Positions 23,668 through 35,117 of a stretch of 64,000 bases of DNA are shown here, in pieces. The notes below the pieces were generated by a model. The model made no database searches, was not told the origin of the DNA, and was given only the letters and a program-made list of their open reading frames with translations. Location: the NCBI GenBank assembly GCA_017311315.1, contig CM029644.1:28973606-29037605 (forward strand), given 5' to 3'. Every line of letters begins with the position of its first letter. Positions within the stretch are counted from its first letter, which is position 1. Made by a program: the position numbers and the translations under genes. Origin of the DNA: Dendrocalamus latiflorus (Eukaryota; Streptophyta; Magnoliopsida; Poales; Poaceae).

Positions 23668-25687
23668 CTGCAAAGAAAAAAGAAAACAGAAATTAGGCAT
23701 ACCATGGAAAACGAAAACTGCCATCTCCAGCTACCATATGGAAACAAAATAGTGACAGCTAGACCTTTCTTCTCCACAAATAAGATATACAGCCCTAAAC
23801 ATGTACTGCTATGATTCATTTATTCACGCTTCATTGAGCACTTAGAACAGAAAGAGGGAAGATGCAAAATGTCCTACCGAAAGCAAAACATGGGATGGTT
23901 GTTTAATTCCTACTTTTGTCAATCATTCCTGAGATGCTAAGATCTAACATACAAGTTATCAAAAAGATCTATATTATTACCCATATAGATCAAACAAAAT
24001 CGCAGGTTTTCATCAATCCTGTATTTCTCTATTGCTAAAACTAACGTCCCACTGAAACCACTCAGATTTTTGCAGAAGCAGATATATGTATGGTGTAACC
24101 TCCTGCAGTTCCACATATGAGACCCATTGAGAAGGGGGGAAAATAATGTAGTGTGCCCGTGCTTTGCAATAGAGATTAGATCATACATTATTATTCAAGG
24201 AGTTCAGAAACGGAAGTTCACTGCGGCTACCAGTATTCTGTGGCTCTCCACAAAATATTTTTCGTCCTTTGCAGTCATTACAGTGGCTTGCTAATTCTTA
24301 GTGTCTGTGAAGGTAGGCTAATGAAAGGAAACTGGGATAAATGAATAGACCCTGTACTAAAGCCATCTATTCAAGGACAGTGGTGCACGAAGCTCTGCCA
24401 TTAGGAAAACCAAATGTTTGTCTACAAATGTAATGAAGCATACCTTCATCAGCTTCGGATCATGCCCAGAAAATATCCTGGCCTCATAAGACCAGAATGG
24501 CTACTTCCTTTGCTCTGGAACTGCTCAAAAACATGAAAATAAACAGCAAAAAACACGTTAGTAGATTGTAAGTATCACACAAACATATTAGCATCAACAC
24601 TGACACTACAAATTCAATGCCCTTAAAAACTTTCTAACACTTTTCTAAACATAAAAACATAGAAACACAAGTTTATATCTGCCACATTTGCTCAAGTATG
24701 TCAATAAGCATGGTGTTCACTCGTAGAACCTTTGGTGATGGCAGGAAGTTAGCTAGAAAGATTTGCCCGATATATTCATTTTCAAAATCATGTATGTATC
24801 ATAACAAGCCAAAGGAAAAAAGTTTGGCATTAAACACATACACATATTAGAGCACTGAAAAATACAAAATGGAAGCATCACAGACAACAGAGTCATAGCA
24901 AAGGCAACACCAAGAACTGGCCCATCCATATTTTGTAGGATCTCATGATATTTGGAAAGTAGATTTTGGTGAGAACATAATTTGGTATTTCTAGCCCATT
25001 AGGAACCGAACCGACAATATACAGAGAGTCAAGACTATCAACAGTATGTTCCAATAGCATCACAACCAGCCAAAACTAAGGCGTCGTGATGGCCGAAACA
25101 TAGATTAAGCATTGCGAGCCACAAATAAACAAAAGAATGCAACAAGCAATACATACATCAGCAAAACACCACAACGAACTAAATCCATAATTATTCAATA
25201 TAACATCGTAAGGATAGATGATCTAACACTATAAGCAAAGACGGTAAATAAGTGGACCGATGCTAGCAAGCCAAAGAATCTATTCGCTGTAAGCAGTGCA
25301 GGCCATTTGCACAAGCAGTGGGAAGCACGACGATGCATCATTATATGACCTAATGTCATATAGTTGCTCAATACTGACGATATGACAATATGGTTTTTTT
25401 GATAGTAAAAAAAGGCTAACACAAAGTTCATATTGTCAATTCAAATCTAGAACCAAATAAATATAGTTGCTCATTTACTATGCAACAAAACATAATAACA
25501 TATAGAACAAATAAAATACAAAAACTGAAAAAGATATATTGATAATAGAAAACAATTTTTAGTCTTGCATTTTCTACACAAGTTCACGAACTTCAAGGTT
25601 TCTTCAAGCCCGCATCTCTTGTTTTTTGCAAAGTTAAGTGGTCCTAGAAGTAAAGCTTGAAGAAAAACAAAGTAACAGAGAATAAGT

Positions 25688-27112
25688 CTAGTCCTCATCT
25701 TCATCAGGAATAAGTCTAATAGGGCCCTTCACCCTGCTGTCTTATACCCACTAAGCTCCTGGGCAGCCTTTGCAAGGAACTCCTCTGCAGCAGCACGAAC
25801 AGACTTCCTATCTGGCATTGGCTGTGGCTTTCTCTTCTTCCCAGACCAGCACCCTCCTTCTCCTCTACTGATTGCCTGCATGCTCCTCTTCTGATCTGAA
25901 ATAACAAGAATGAAACCTCAACTCAATACCACAAAAATTAAAAACCCAAGCACATACAAATTCAACAGGCAATTATGTACCAGCTGTCAAATGGGGCAAT
26001 GAATGACCAATGAACCTTGCTGCTGCTTGTGTATTCACAGTAGTGGTAGGGCGCAGTGGTGCTGCAATTCAGAATTCAAGTAGTTATTACATATCTATGC
26101 ATAGGTTAGGCACGCAACAAGAGTGAATAAGCAGTCAAGTACCCTTGTCCCAGTCCTCAAATCGATTTAACTTCTCCTGCCACAGGCTTAACCTCTCCTG
26201 CAAAGAAAAGAAGCAGAACCTATAAGTGAAACTTTCAACTTAAGTAGCACAAAAATTGACAAAATAATAGTAATAATAGTCAAATTTTCCATCCAAGATA
26301 AGCCTACATAGAATTCTTCACCCAAGAATCACAAGTATCGAAACTTTCTCCTGTCCAAATCTTTCTGCAAAACAGCAACTCTTTGCTACTTAAGTTATAC
26401 GAACACCCAACTAAACACTAAACCATGTCAAAGGTGAAATTACAGACCTACAAGTTCTGTTCTGATCCCCAAAATCTATACTAAAACCATGTGCATAATC
26501 AGTAAGCCCAGTTGGATATTTTTGCGCATGAACTACACAACAATAGAGGGAAACATCCTATCTATGTTCGAATTAGCACCTCTACAATCTAACTTCTACT
26601 CCAAGGGCACAAAAAAAAGTAAACAACGAGATACGGTTCTCGGATATAAGAGAGCTTACGAACTCCTTCCTGATAGGGTGCTCATCCGGATCAATCCCCG
26701 AACACCTCAGCCGCACTGCAAGAACCCCCAAAGAAAGACATTAATCAGAAGAAAGGCAGATGCCATGCAGGTTACCTAGCGAAACGGGGAGGCGAGAGCC
26801 CCTGCCTGCGAAGAGGAAGGTGGATGCCTGCGCCATGGCGAGGAAGGCGCGCGCACGGAGCAGAGGCGGGAGCTCTGCGACGGCGTCGGGGTCCTCGGCC
26901 GCCGCCGCGAGCAGCTCGGCGAGGTAGTGCTCCACCAGCTTGTCCAGAATCTGCCGCGCTACCGAATCAAACACAGAACTCGAAAATCGGCCGAAGGAGA
27001 GGGTATTAGGGCAAAGAGTGTGTTACCGTACCATGGGGGTGTAGTCCATGAGGGAGGAGAGGAATTCGGTGAGGGCGGCCGGCCGGGTGGGGGTGACGGG
27101 CGGCAGCGTAGG
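25688..27112 (-). pseudogene. TAF10::C1D chimeric gene inside the Helitron
   Basis: Exon 1 (low end 27032) reads ALTEFLSSLMDYTPM, the start of the histone fold of TFIID subunit TAF10. Exon 2 (26950 downward) opens ILDKLVEHYLA, as TAF10 exon 2 does, then switches to C1D: DAVAELPPLLRARAFLAMAQ. Further C1D exons are 26660-26715 (RLRCSGIDPDEHPIRKEF), 26143-26197 (ERLSLWQEKLNRFEDWDK), 25981-26061 (PLRPTTTVNTQAAARFIGHS) and 25729-25895 (KRSMQAISRGEGG...). All phases agree. C1D (Sas10/Utp3/C1D family) is a nucleic-acid-binding exosome cofactor. From the in-frame MDYTPM the product would be 173 residues with a GC donor at 26805, or 183 with the GT donor at 26775. The normal acidic tail (RLIPDEDED, stop at 25688) is lost through an apparent 1-bp deletion giving a stop at 25729. 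It may be transcribed; function is doubtful. Confidence 0.7.
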
Positions 27113-27122
27113 GGCGGAGGAG

Positions 27123-27560
27123 GCGGTCGGGTAGGGGTGGAGGAGGCGACCGGTGGCGGGTGCGACGGCGGATCTGGGCGAGGCGGAGCCGCGGAGGCGC
27201 TGAGGGCTGAGGCGAGCGGGGCGTAGGGCGGCGGGCGAGCGGATTAGATCTGGGCGAGCGGGGCGGAGGAGAAGGCCGGCGACCGGGTGGGGGGGCGGAG
27301 GAGGCGGCCGGTGGCCGGGCAGGGGTGGAGGCGGCGGCCGGCGGCGGGTGCGACGGCGGATCTGGGCGAGGCGGAGCGGCGGAGGTGCTGAGGGCTGAGG
27401 CGAGCGGGGCGCAGGGCGGCGGGCGAGCGGATTAGATCTGGGCGAGCGGGGCGGAGGAGAAAGCCGGCGGCCGGGTGGGGGGCGGAGGAGGCGGCCGGTG
27501 GCCGGGTAGGGGTGGAGGAGGCGGCCGGCGGCGGGTGCGACGGCGGATCTGGGCGAGGGA
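27123..27560. repeat. GC-rich tandem repeat, period about 187 bp
   Basis: TGCGACGGCGGATCTGGGCG recurs at about 27161, 27349 and 27535, and intervening text such as GGGCGAGCGGATTAGATCTG also repeats. It lies upstream of the TAF10::C1D start on the minus strand. The long minus frame across it (27023-27877) is low-complexity Pro/Arg. Confidence 0.75.
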
Positions 27561-28006
27561 GCGAAGAAGTGGGGGGAAGAGGAGGCGGCGACGGCGGCGC
27601 AGGGTGGGGAGGAGTAGGCGAGGGCGGAGCGGCGGATGAGGGAGGGGAGGAGGCGATGGCGGAGGATGAAGGGGAGGAGGCGGCGCAGAGAACCGAGGGC
27701 AGACGCGGAGGGGGAGACGGGGGAGAACGTGGGGAGGCGCGGGATTCGCGCGGGGGGCGGGGTGGGCAACGTACGGTTTTGTGAGGTATGGTTCAATGAT
27801 GTGCATGATCCAGATGATTTTAGCCTTAGGATCTTCAATGAGTAAGAGAAGAAGGCTTGAGGAGAGATCCAGGCCATTTATTTGTATGAAGTTGGATTAC
27901 TTTGGTACACAAATCTGGGTGGACTTAGATTAGGCATGACTATGGGGGTGGTTGAGGGGGGTGGATTTAGTAAAGAAAATTTTGGTGTATTATAGAGTAG
28001 GGTAGA

Positions 28007-29876
28007 TACGGACGTACGTCTCACTCAACTTTCCCACCGAACTAGGCCTCACACTACTTTTCCCTACCCACTCATTTCTCCCTGTGCCGGCTCCTCTACC
28101 CTGTTCGTCCACTTGCTCACCCACCTCCCCGCCCGAGCTTCCCCACCTCCTCGACTTGCCGCCCGAGCTTCCCCTGCTCGGCTACTCCACCCCCTGGCCA
28201 CCTCCACTCCACAAGCCGTTTAATGGCAGCGTTGCTTCACTCCTCGCCGGCTCGACCGCCTACGCTCCTCGCTATCCCAACTGCCCAATCGGTCAGATCT
28301 GCTCTGGCCGCCGCTTGATCGGCCAGATCTGCTCGGGTAGCCACCTTACTGGCTAGATCTGGCTTAGGCTGCTACCACCTTGCCGATTGCCCACTGCCGA
28401 CTTCCTCTGACTCGAGCCGCCGCCCACCGACCGGCTTCCTTTGTCCCCTCCTCACGAGTCGTGAGTTAGGAAAAATGTGCGTGCTTGCCACCTCTCAAAG
28501 TCTCCCTTTCTTTGATTTAATGTATGCAACATTTTAATTTCATATGTGCAACATTAAGATTTTATATGTGCAATATTGAGATTTTTATTATTATTTTGTT
28601 GCATACATGAAATCAAAATGTTACATATATGGTTAGGAAATACTGCAAACGAACGTACAACGCTAGCGTCTGGATCGAACGTCCGGACGCTAGCAACTCC
28701 TTTATTTTTAAGAGTACAAGACAGACGCACACATAATTTATATCCCACTCACACTAACGTCACCCTACACATTTATAATATTACGAAGACACTAAGATTT
28801 TAGGAAGTACGAATACACCCCTACCACTGAACGCTTGCAGTGTGTACCATATCCCAATAGAGTGAGCACCAGCGCCGAGGGCTCGAACGCTTACGGCCGG
28901 GAGCGTTACCTGCGCTCGTAGCAACTGACCTAAGGTCAGTTCTCCCTTAACGTATTATTTATCGATTGTCATGTAAGCCCAAGAACCGAATGGTGGGTGA
29001 TCCAACTGTGGTATCTGTGTTTGCGTCATAAAATTGGGGGGCTTTATATGTATCTAGAAATGTGTTTTACAGCGGGCGAAGTCTTAATCCTCGTGCAACG
29101 CACGCCTCATGATTAATAACATCTACCTGAAAATAAGTAGTTTTGTAATCGATGATTTTGTGTTGTGAAGCAAATTTGAGGTAAGATAGGCATGAGAATA
29201 TGAACCAAGAACCCTTCCAAAAAAAAAGCAGTAACATATGTGAATCGCAAATGCAGACAGTAGCTCCATCGTTTTCTCCAAAAAGATGAACAGGACCGCC
29301 AGTGCCCTGCACCTGTACCAGCAACATGGCAACTGACAAACTCTTCAACCTCCGATAGATATTTAGCAGAGAAAATACAAAATCACAGAAAAAAAAGAAA
29401 AAACTGGCGTTAAAAGGCGAAGCATATAGAACAGAAAGGCATAAATTCCAACTGTATGATGATTTGCTAATCTCATTATTTAGATAAAATAATGATTTTT
29501 AATGGGAAGCTTAAGGGGTAATCTACCAGGAGATGACGAGGATGGTAGAGGAGAAAGAGAAACCAAGCCAGAGTTGTGGTAAGGATGAGGGCAGCTGCAC
29601 GTGCGTTGCAGCTCGACAGATGGACGCAACCAAAATTCCATGGAAAACAAAAAGGTAAAGCCATTTGTAGAGTACAGACCCAGAGGAAAAGGGAAAGCAA
29701 AGATTAAAAAAGAAGCAGCAGCAGCACATAATCTACAGAGAATTCGTCTCAAAACAAGGTTTTTATGCCTCTTCTTTCTGATGCAGACATCCACCTTTTC
29801 TTGATTTCTTTTTGGTTTATTTATCAAATAATTTTATACGCAGAGAAAAATTCATGTATTTGTATGCGTATGTGTG
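28007..29876. other. Intergenic region upstream of the 6PGL gene
   Basis: 28080-28450 is C-rich with repeated GATCTGCTC-type words and no gene identity. At 28660-28692 an inverted repeat GCTAGCGTCTGG / CCGGACGCTAGC (11 of 12 pairs) stands out. 29060-29760 shows only minus-strand open frames without motifs. Confidence 0.4.
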
Positions 29877-29884
29877 TATATATA
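29877..29884 (+). promoter_or_regulatory. TATA box of the 6PGL gene
   Basis: TATATATA lies about 75 bp upstream of the inferred 5'UTR splice donor. It precedes a purine-rich leader (GGAGAAGGGGGGAGGAGG) typical of plant 5'UTRs. The start site would be near 29910. Confidence 0.5.
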
Positions 29885-29909
29885 GGTCTCTCTTGTACTC
29901 CCTGGCTTG

Positions 29910-32058
29910 GGAAGGAGAAGGGGGGAGGAGGAGAAGGGGGCAAACAAATGCGCAGCTCCGGTGAGTTCTTGGGACCCGCGCCCTTCTTGATTTGGCTCCG
30001 CTCCTGTGATCATGGGTCGGTTCTTGATTTGATTTGATACCTTCTCCTGGGCGGAGACGATTGGGTGCGCAGCCGCCATGAACTGCAATTCTCACTCCTG
30101 TTCTTGATGGATCGTATCTTGAATTCTTGGTTACCTATTAGAACATTGGCGCGTAGAAAATGCGGTCGATTGGTTCGTTGATCCGAATCAGATGGAGTGT
30201 GAGATTGTCGTAACGGGGTTTTAGATAATGCGGTTTGGTGGGTGTCTTTGTTAAATGTTAATCAAAGATTTGATTTGGAGATGAATTGTGGTATTATGCG
30301 TGGTTGTGAGTTCTTGATCCAGCTGGTTTCAGCAATGGTATGGTCGCCATGGCCTTATCCGAGTTCTTTTGTTTCTTTTCCTCGAGAAAAAAGTACGCGA
30401 GGCATGTGCCAAAGAAGCAGCCTTTCAGTGTTCGGCATCTACCATGGATTGCCTCCTGCAGTGTTCCTTCTTCTTTAACTTTTTATTAGCAGTAAAGTAG
30501 TATTTGAGTGCTTTTGTTGTCATTGTAAAACAAAAAAAAAAGCTTGGAATCTTTGAACTGGTCTCATCTCAAATGATGGCTGCTAGAGCTTGCAGTTGCA
30601 ACTGCCCTCTTCTTTATTTTTCTTCCCCCAGTTCTGGTCCAGAGTTATTCAGCTTTTCTCCCTTCATTGGGCAGAACAAGAAAAGCAGCCTCTTTCCCTT
30701 TATTCTGCTATTTTATGTGCTTTTAACTAGTGTTACTAACTGTGTGGAATTCCTGTGTGTTATGCTGAAATTTCCTTTTCTGTCATGATATCTTTTTATC
30801 GTCAGTTTAAGATCGTTTTAGGCACAATTGTGGTGATTAGGCCCATATCCTGATGTTTTGGACTTAAGCAGCAGGATTTATTTAGTTTTACTTTCTTGGT
30901 TTAAGTTATGTAATTGGCTTTGGAACCTTAGCCCCTATCGCTTGGTTTGTAAGTGGTCATTTGCAGCTGAATGTTGGATTGGTCGTTTAGCCGAGATGTT
31001 CATGTGCTGATTTGTGCAGTAGTCTGTTTTACTCTTCCATCCATGGGTTGAAAGTGGGTTTCAACTATTAACGTGCAATAGGAGAATTCTCTTCTCGCAA
31101 ATATCATACTGGAATGCCAAAGCTAGAATTGTTAAAGCAATGATAGATCCCCTAAGTCCTATCTTCTCTCTTTTTGAGTTAGCAGATTCAATTAGATTGC
31201 CATCACATCATATACACAACAAATCTATGCTCCCAAAAAATGACGTGATGTAGGGGCATTCATGTTCATTTTTTTAGTTACTTTAATGTTGAGTGCAAAC
31301 TCTTGTCTTGAAAACTTATTCTTTTTGGTGAAGTTATAGAAAATATAGGGGTAGTTCTTAAGTTATAGAGAATATAGGAGTAGTTCTTAACCATTATCCC
31401 TGCAAGTGGGCATTTTATTTAGTTATGCAGGAAATATTTCAAAGTCCAAAGATAGCTTGTAAAATGCAACTGAACAATCAGCATACCAGTTTCTAGATGC
31501 ATGTTATCTTTCCAGTTTTCTTGATCGTCACTTTCCTGCATTCTAGAAAGAAGCACTCTGTTGTACTATACTATTGCAGGGTAATTTTATAACTTTAGAG
31601 TTATGCATCATGTTTTGGAAATATAGAGTCAATTAACAAAGAGATTAGCAAAAGACCCTTGCTATTACCAGTTCTAAGATTGTTACTCAGAGGCTATGTT
31701 GTGCTTGCAATAGTGATCTCAGTTAATGGGGAAAGCTCTACTATGATGGAATTTAGGATAAGAGGGTTGATTTAGGTAATGATATTGTGCAGGATAAATT
31801 ATCTTCCTTTTTCCAACATTTTGGTGCCTTGCTGTCCAGAAACAACCAAGAATGTTAATTTTTTATTGTAGGTATTAAAGATGTAGAAGTTAAAGTACGA
31901 GATTCTGTGTTTGAAGTTTTCTTAAATTCTGATGTTTTATGTACAGGAATTTGATCACTTCTTCTGGATCTCCTTGTTGGTAATATACTGTTACTTTCTG
32001 TGCAGGGTTATTTTGGTGGAACAATAACTTGATATAGAGTTCTAGGCCAAAGACAACA
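29910..32058 (+). other. 5'UTR of the 6PGL gene with a 2.0-kb leader intron
   Basis: The non-coding leader exon ends at 29960 before a strong donor (CCG|GTGAGT). The acceptor TGTGCAG lies at 32004-32005, followed by 53 bases of leader to the ATG. A long 5'UTR intron of this kind often raises expression in grasses. Both splice sites are inferred from sequence only. Confidence 0.6.
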
Positions 32059-35000
32059 ATGGACAAGGAAATGACTGCCTCATATGAACCAAAAAAGAAC
32101 AGTGAAGTAAGGATTTTTGAGAGTTCAGATGAGATGGCAACAGATCTGGCTGACTATATCTCACAAGTTTCAGAAAAATTTGTTAAAGAAAGGGGATACT
32201 TTGCTGTTGCCCTATCTGGAGGGCCCCTTGTCAATTTTTTGGGGTAAATTTGTTGCCATCTTTATTATCAAGTAATTTATCATCTTTGATTCTACGCAAG
32301 AATTTTCAATATATTACACATATCTGCATCTGAACTGTTATATTTGTAATTTCCAAAAAAGGAAACTTTGTGAAGTGCCATACAACAAGACCCTGGATTG
32401 GTCCAAATGGTACATCTTCTGGTCTGATGAACGAGCTGTAGCAAAGAATCATGCAGAGAGTAACTATAAGTTAACAAAAGAAGGATTCCTATCCAAGGTA
32501 TGTGCACTTAAGAAACATTTTTTTCACAGTGCGAGCTAGAACAAACTATACATAAATTCCCTGTTTTTGTTTCGTAAGATTTGTTTGCTTTGCATATTTT
32601 AGTTTGCTGATATTTGTTGCTTGGGTTTCATTTTTCTCAAAATGAGTTGATTTGTCTTCTGTTTTTCATTTTATTTTGAACCGACCAGATGATAGTTATA
32701 CCTTGCATTAGAATCCATCACATATACTAATGCTTCTTCTCGTTACTTACATTAGTATTTGCTTTCCTTCAGCATATCAAACCAAATAGCAATAGCAGTT
32801 CGCTTATTCAGAGTTTCTTTGTGTTTTTGACTAATATATGATGTTAGTCATGTGGATAGTTTTAACAACTGAAGTGAGTAGGTTGCACAACCTTTCCACA
32901 GTAAGACATCTCAAATCAAGCGTGATGAGTTTTGGAGTCTAAATTTTTGGTGCCCAACTGCCTATAGTTTGGATGGATGGTTTTGTTAAACCTTTCTTGT
33001 CCACTGTCAGTAGATTGGCTTGTCAGTGAATCCTATAAATCAGTGATAAAAAAAAACTTTTGATGTCCTACCAGTTCGTAGGATTAACACGTGTCTTGAT
33101 ACTGTTCTTGGCTTCCTCCAAATGTTCGGAGTATTTGGTACTTCATTTTTTTTTTGTTGAGAACATGCAAGAAATTTGCGTGTCATTCCATTAAGCAAAA
33201 AAGAATATAACTAGTTCTAGAGTCAAAAGCCAGTTACCCTGCAATCAACTCAAAACCAAAAAGAAAAAAACACGATTGACGAACTTACAAACAACTGAAA
33301 CTAAGCACCTTTTACAAAATTGAAAAGTGACCTAACAGCCAAGCCAACTAGTCGCCAATCAGAGTCCCCATGCAGCTCGCTCCTGCCAGCCGCCATTGCC
33401 AACCTTCATCCTTGATTGCCTGAACAAGATGAGGAATCGGGGTGTGTTCAGTAGTCAAAAGGACCCACTAGTGGGCTATCAGTTATAAATAAGAAACAAT
33501 TCCATGTTTTCTATTACAATGATTTGTTTAGAGAAAGATCAGGTTGAGAGTTGTAGAGTATAATGCACCTTATATCAAAGTTGTGTTGCTCACATCCAAT
33601 CTCATGTCTTTGTTTTCATGTGACCTATCCATTTTACTTCCCTGAACACCTGATATTAGCACGGGATAGCAAGTTGTTTGATCTAGTTCATTGTGCTTTA
33701 ATACTGGTAATGTAATCTGTTGAAAGTCAAAAGGATATAATGTTATATCAGTTGGAAGCATAGTGCCCTTTGAGGTAGATTTTACACCTTAGGTCCTGGC
33801 TGTTGATCTGGTTAGGTGTTGCATCAAGGAGGCTAATTTGTCATTTTGCTGTGCCATTTTCTGGTTTGTCTTAGCATGCAGTCCATTATGTACAGATTGT
33901 GTAATATCCTTTGCCAACTGTGGGAACAAGTTAAGGCTGCCTAACTACTGCTTTAATAGTTCCGACTACTCTGGAAACTCCCAGCACCAACTACACTTCT
34001 TCATATCTTCTCAGGATCACCTCTGGCCATTGTTGTCGGACTAAAAGCTTATCCAGATGAATGTCCTTTATTGGAACAGGATGACTGCCTCTCAATGGGA
34101 CACCTGTCTTAAGTTACACCAATCACATGATTTATGTAGGGTGATTGGTTCCATTGTTCTACACTAGCATGGTACTTATACGAGGAGTTTAAGGCAAATT
34201 CTGGATATCCAGCTAGTTTTCTAAAGGAGTAAGACTGTTAGTTACAACTAAAGCTTTGTTGAAACTGGAACATTTCCTACCGCTTCTAGTGTTAATGTTG
34301 CTGCAAGCATTTGTTGTTGTGCATGGTTTTGAGTCTAGATCGTATGTATATGTTCCACTGTATGTCTCTGCCCTGGCCATTTCATATTACACAGATTTCC
34401 ATGGTTATGTTTATTTGGTTTATCTTGCAACACAGAAGTAAATAAGATGTGGCTGTTAGTGTCGCTTATATGGTGGCTTATGATGATGCTGAAAACATTA
34501 TTTGGTAGCATCTTTGTAATGTATGGCTTAGATCATCTGTTGCATTTAAATGTTTTTTTATTAAAATTGCATTTAAATGGTTTTTGTAGGTACCTATCCT
34601 CAATGGCCATGTTTACTCCATAAATGACAACGCCACGGTGGAGGATGCAGCGACAGACTATGAATTTGTCATCAGGCAGCTGGTCAAGGTCCGCACAATT
34701 GGAGTCTCAGAGAGCACTGACTGCCCCAAGTTTGATCTCATCCTCCTTGGTATGGGCTCTGATGGACATGTGGCCTCATTGTTCCCTGGCCATCCTGTCC
34801 TTGAACTAAAAGACGACTGGGTCACCTACATCACTGACTCTCCACAGCCTCCACCCGAGCGGATTACCTTCACTCTTCCAGTAATAAACTCAGCATCAAA
34901 CATAGCAATAGTGGCTACTGGTGACGACAAAGCAAAGGCCGTGCATTTAGCCATTTCTGACAATAGTGAGGGTCAAGATGCTCCCACATCACTGCCCGCT

Positions 35001-35117
35001 AGAATGGTTCAGCCAACAGATGGGAAGTTGGTGTGGTTTTTGGACAAGGCAGCTGCCTCATCTCTCGAGGCCAAGAACGATGCCTCCTATGAGCATCGTG
35101 ATAACTACAACAATTGA
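32059..35117 (+). CDS. 6-phosphogluconolactonase (cytosolic type)
   Basis: Hydrolyses 6-phosphoglucono-1,5-lactone to 6-phosphogluconate, the second step of the oxidative pentose phosphate pathway. Exons 32059..32243, 32362..32497 and 34590..35117 give 849 bases, 282 residues plus stop; both introns are GT-AG and the phases agree. Family motifs: YFAVALSGG near residue 50 (phosphate loop), the WSDERAVAKNHAESNY block, GMGSDGHVASLFPGH (catalytic DGH region), PPPERITFTLPVIN and a C-terminal KLVWFLDKAAAS. No transit peptide is evident, suggesting a cytosolic form, though length alone does not prove this. The SGG loop continues with PLV where the family usually has Ser. Intron 2 (2.1 kb) shows no gene. 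Confidence 0.93.

Larger units (their letters stand above)
21889..28006 (-). mobile_element. Helitron-like element carrying fragments of several genes
   Basis: On the minus strand the 5' end at about 28006 reads TCTACCCTACTCTATAATA. The same end begins a second element at 61768 (TCTCTACCCCTCTATAATA), and TCTMTAYTA-like starts are known for grass Helitrons. The 3' end at 21889 reads GCGTTAGCACGGGCACACTA and then CTACTAG followed by T, giving a CTAG terminus. Just upstream a potential hairpin (CCGTAGC / GCACGG) is visible. Between the ends lie, all in one orientation, a TAF10 exon joined to C1D exons and two 5MP/BZW exons. A second Helitron-like 3' motif at 24150-24177 (GCAAAGCACGGGCACACTAC on minus) suggests nesting. 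No Rep/helicase is present, so it is non-autonomous. The pairing of the two ends is inferred. Confidence 0.6.

Noticed and set aside
27023..27877. 284-codon Pro/Arg-rich frame as the true N-terminus of the TAF10::C1D product
   Set aside because: Most of it crosses tandem repeats and Helitron end sequence; the later in-frame Met (MDYTPM) or another leader start is at least as likely. Only transcript data can decide.
29480..29827. Minus-strand frame of 115 codons upstream of 6PGL
   Set aside because: No motif or homology; it overlaps the 6PGL promoter and leader region.
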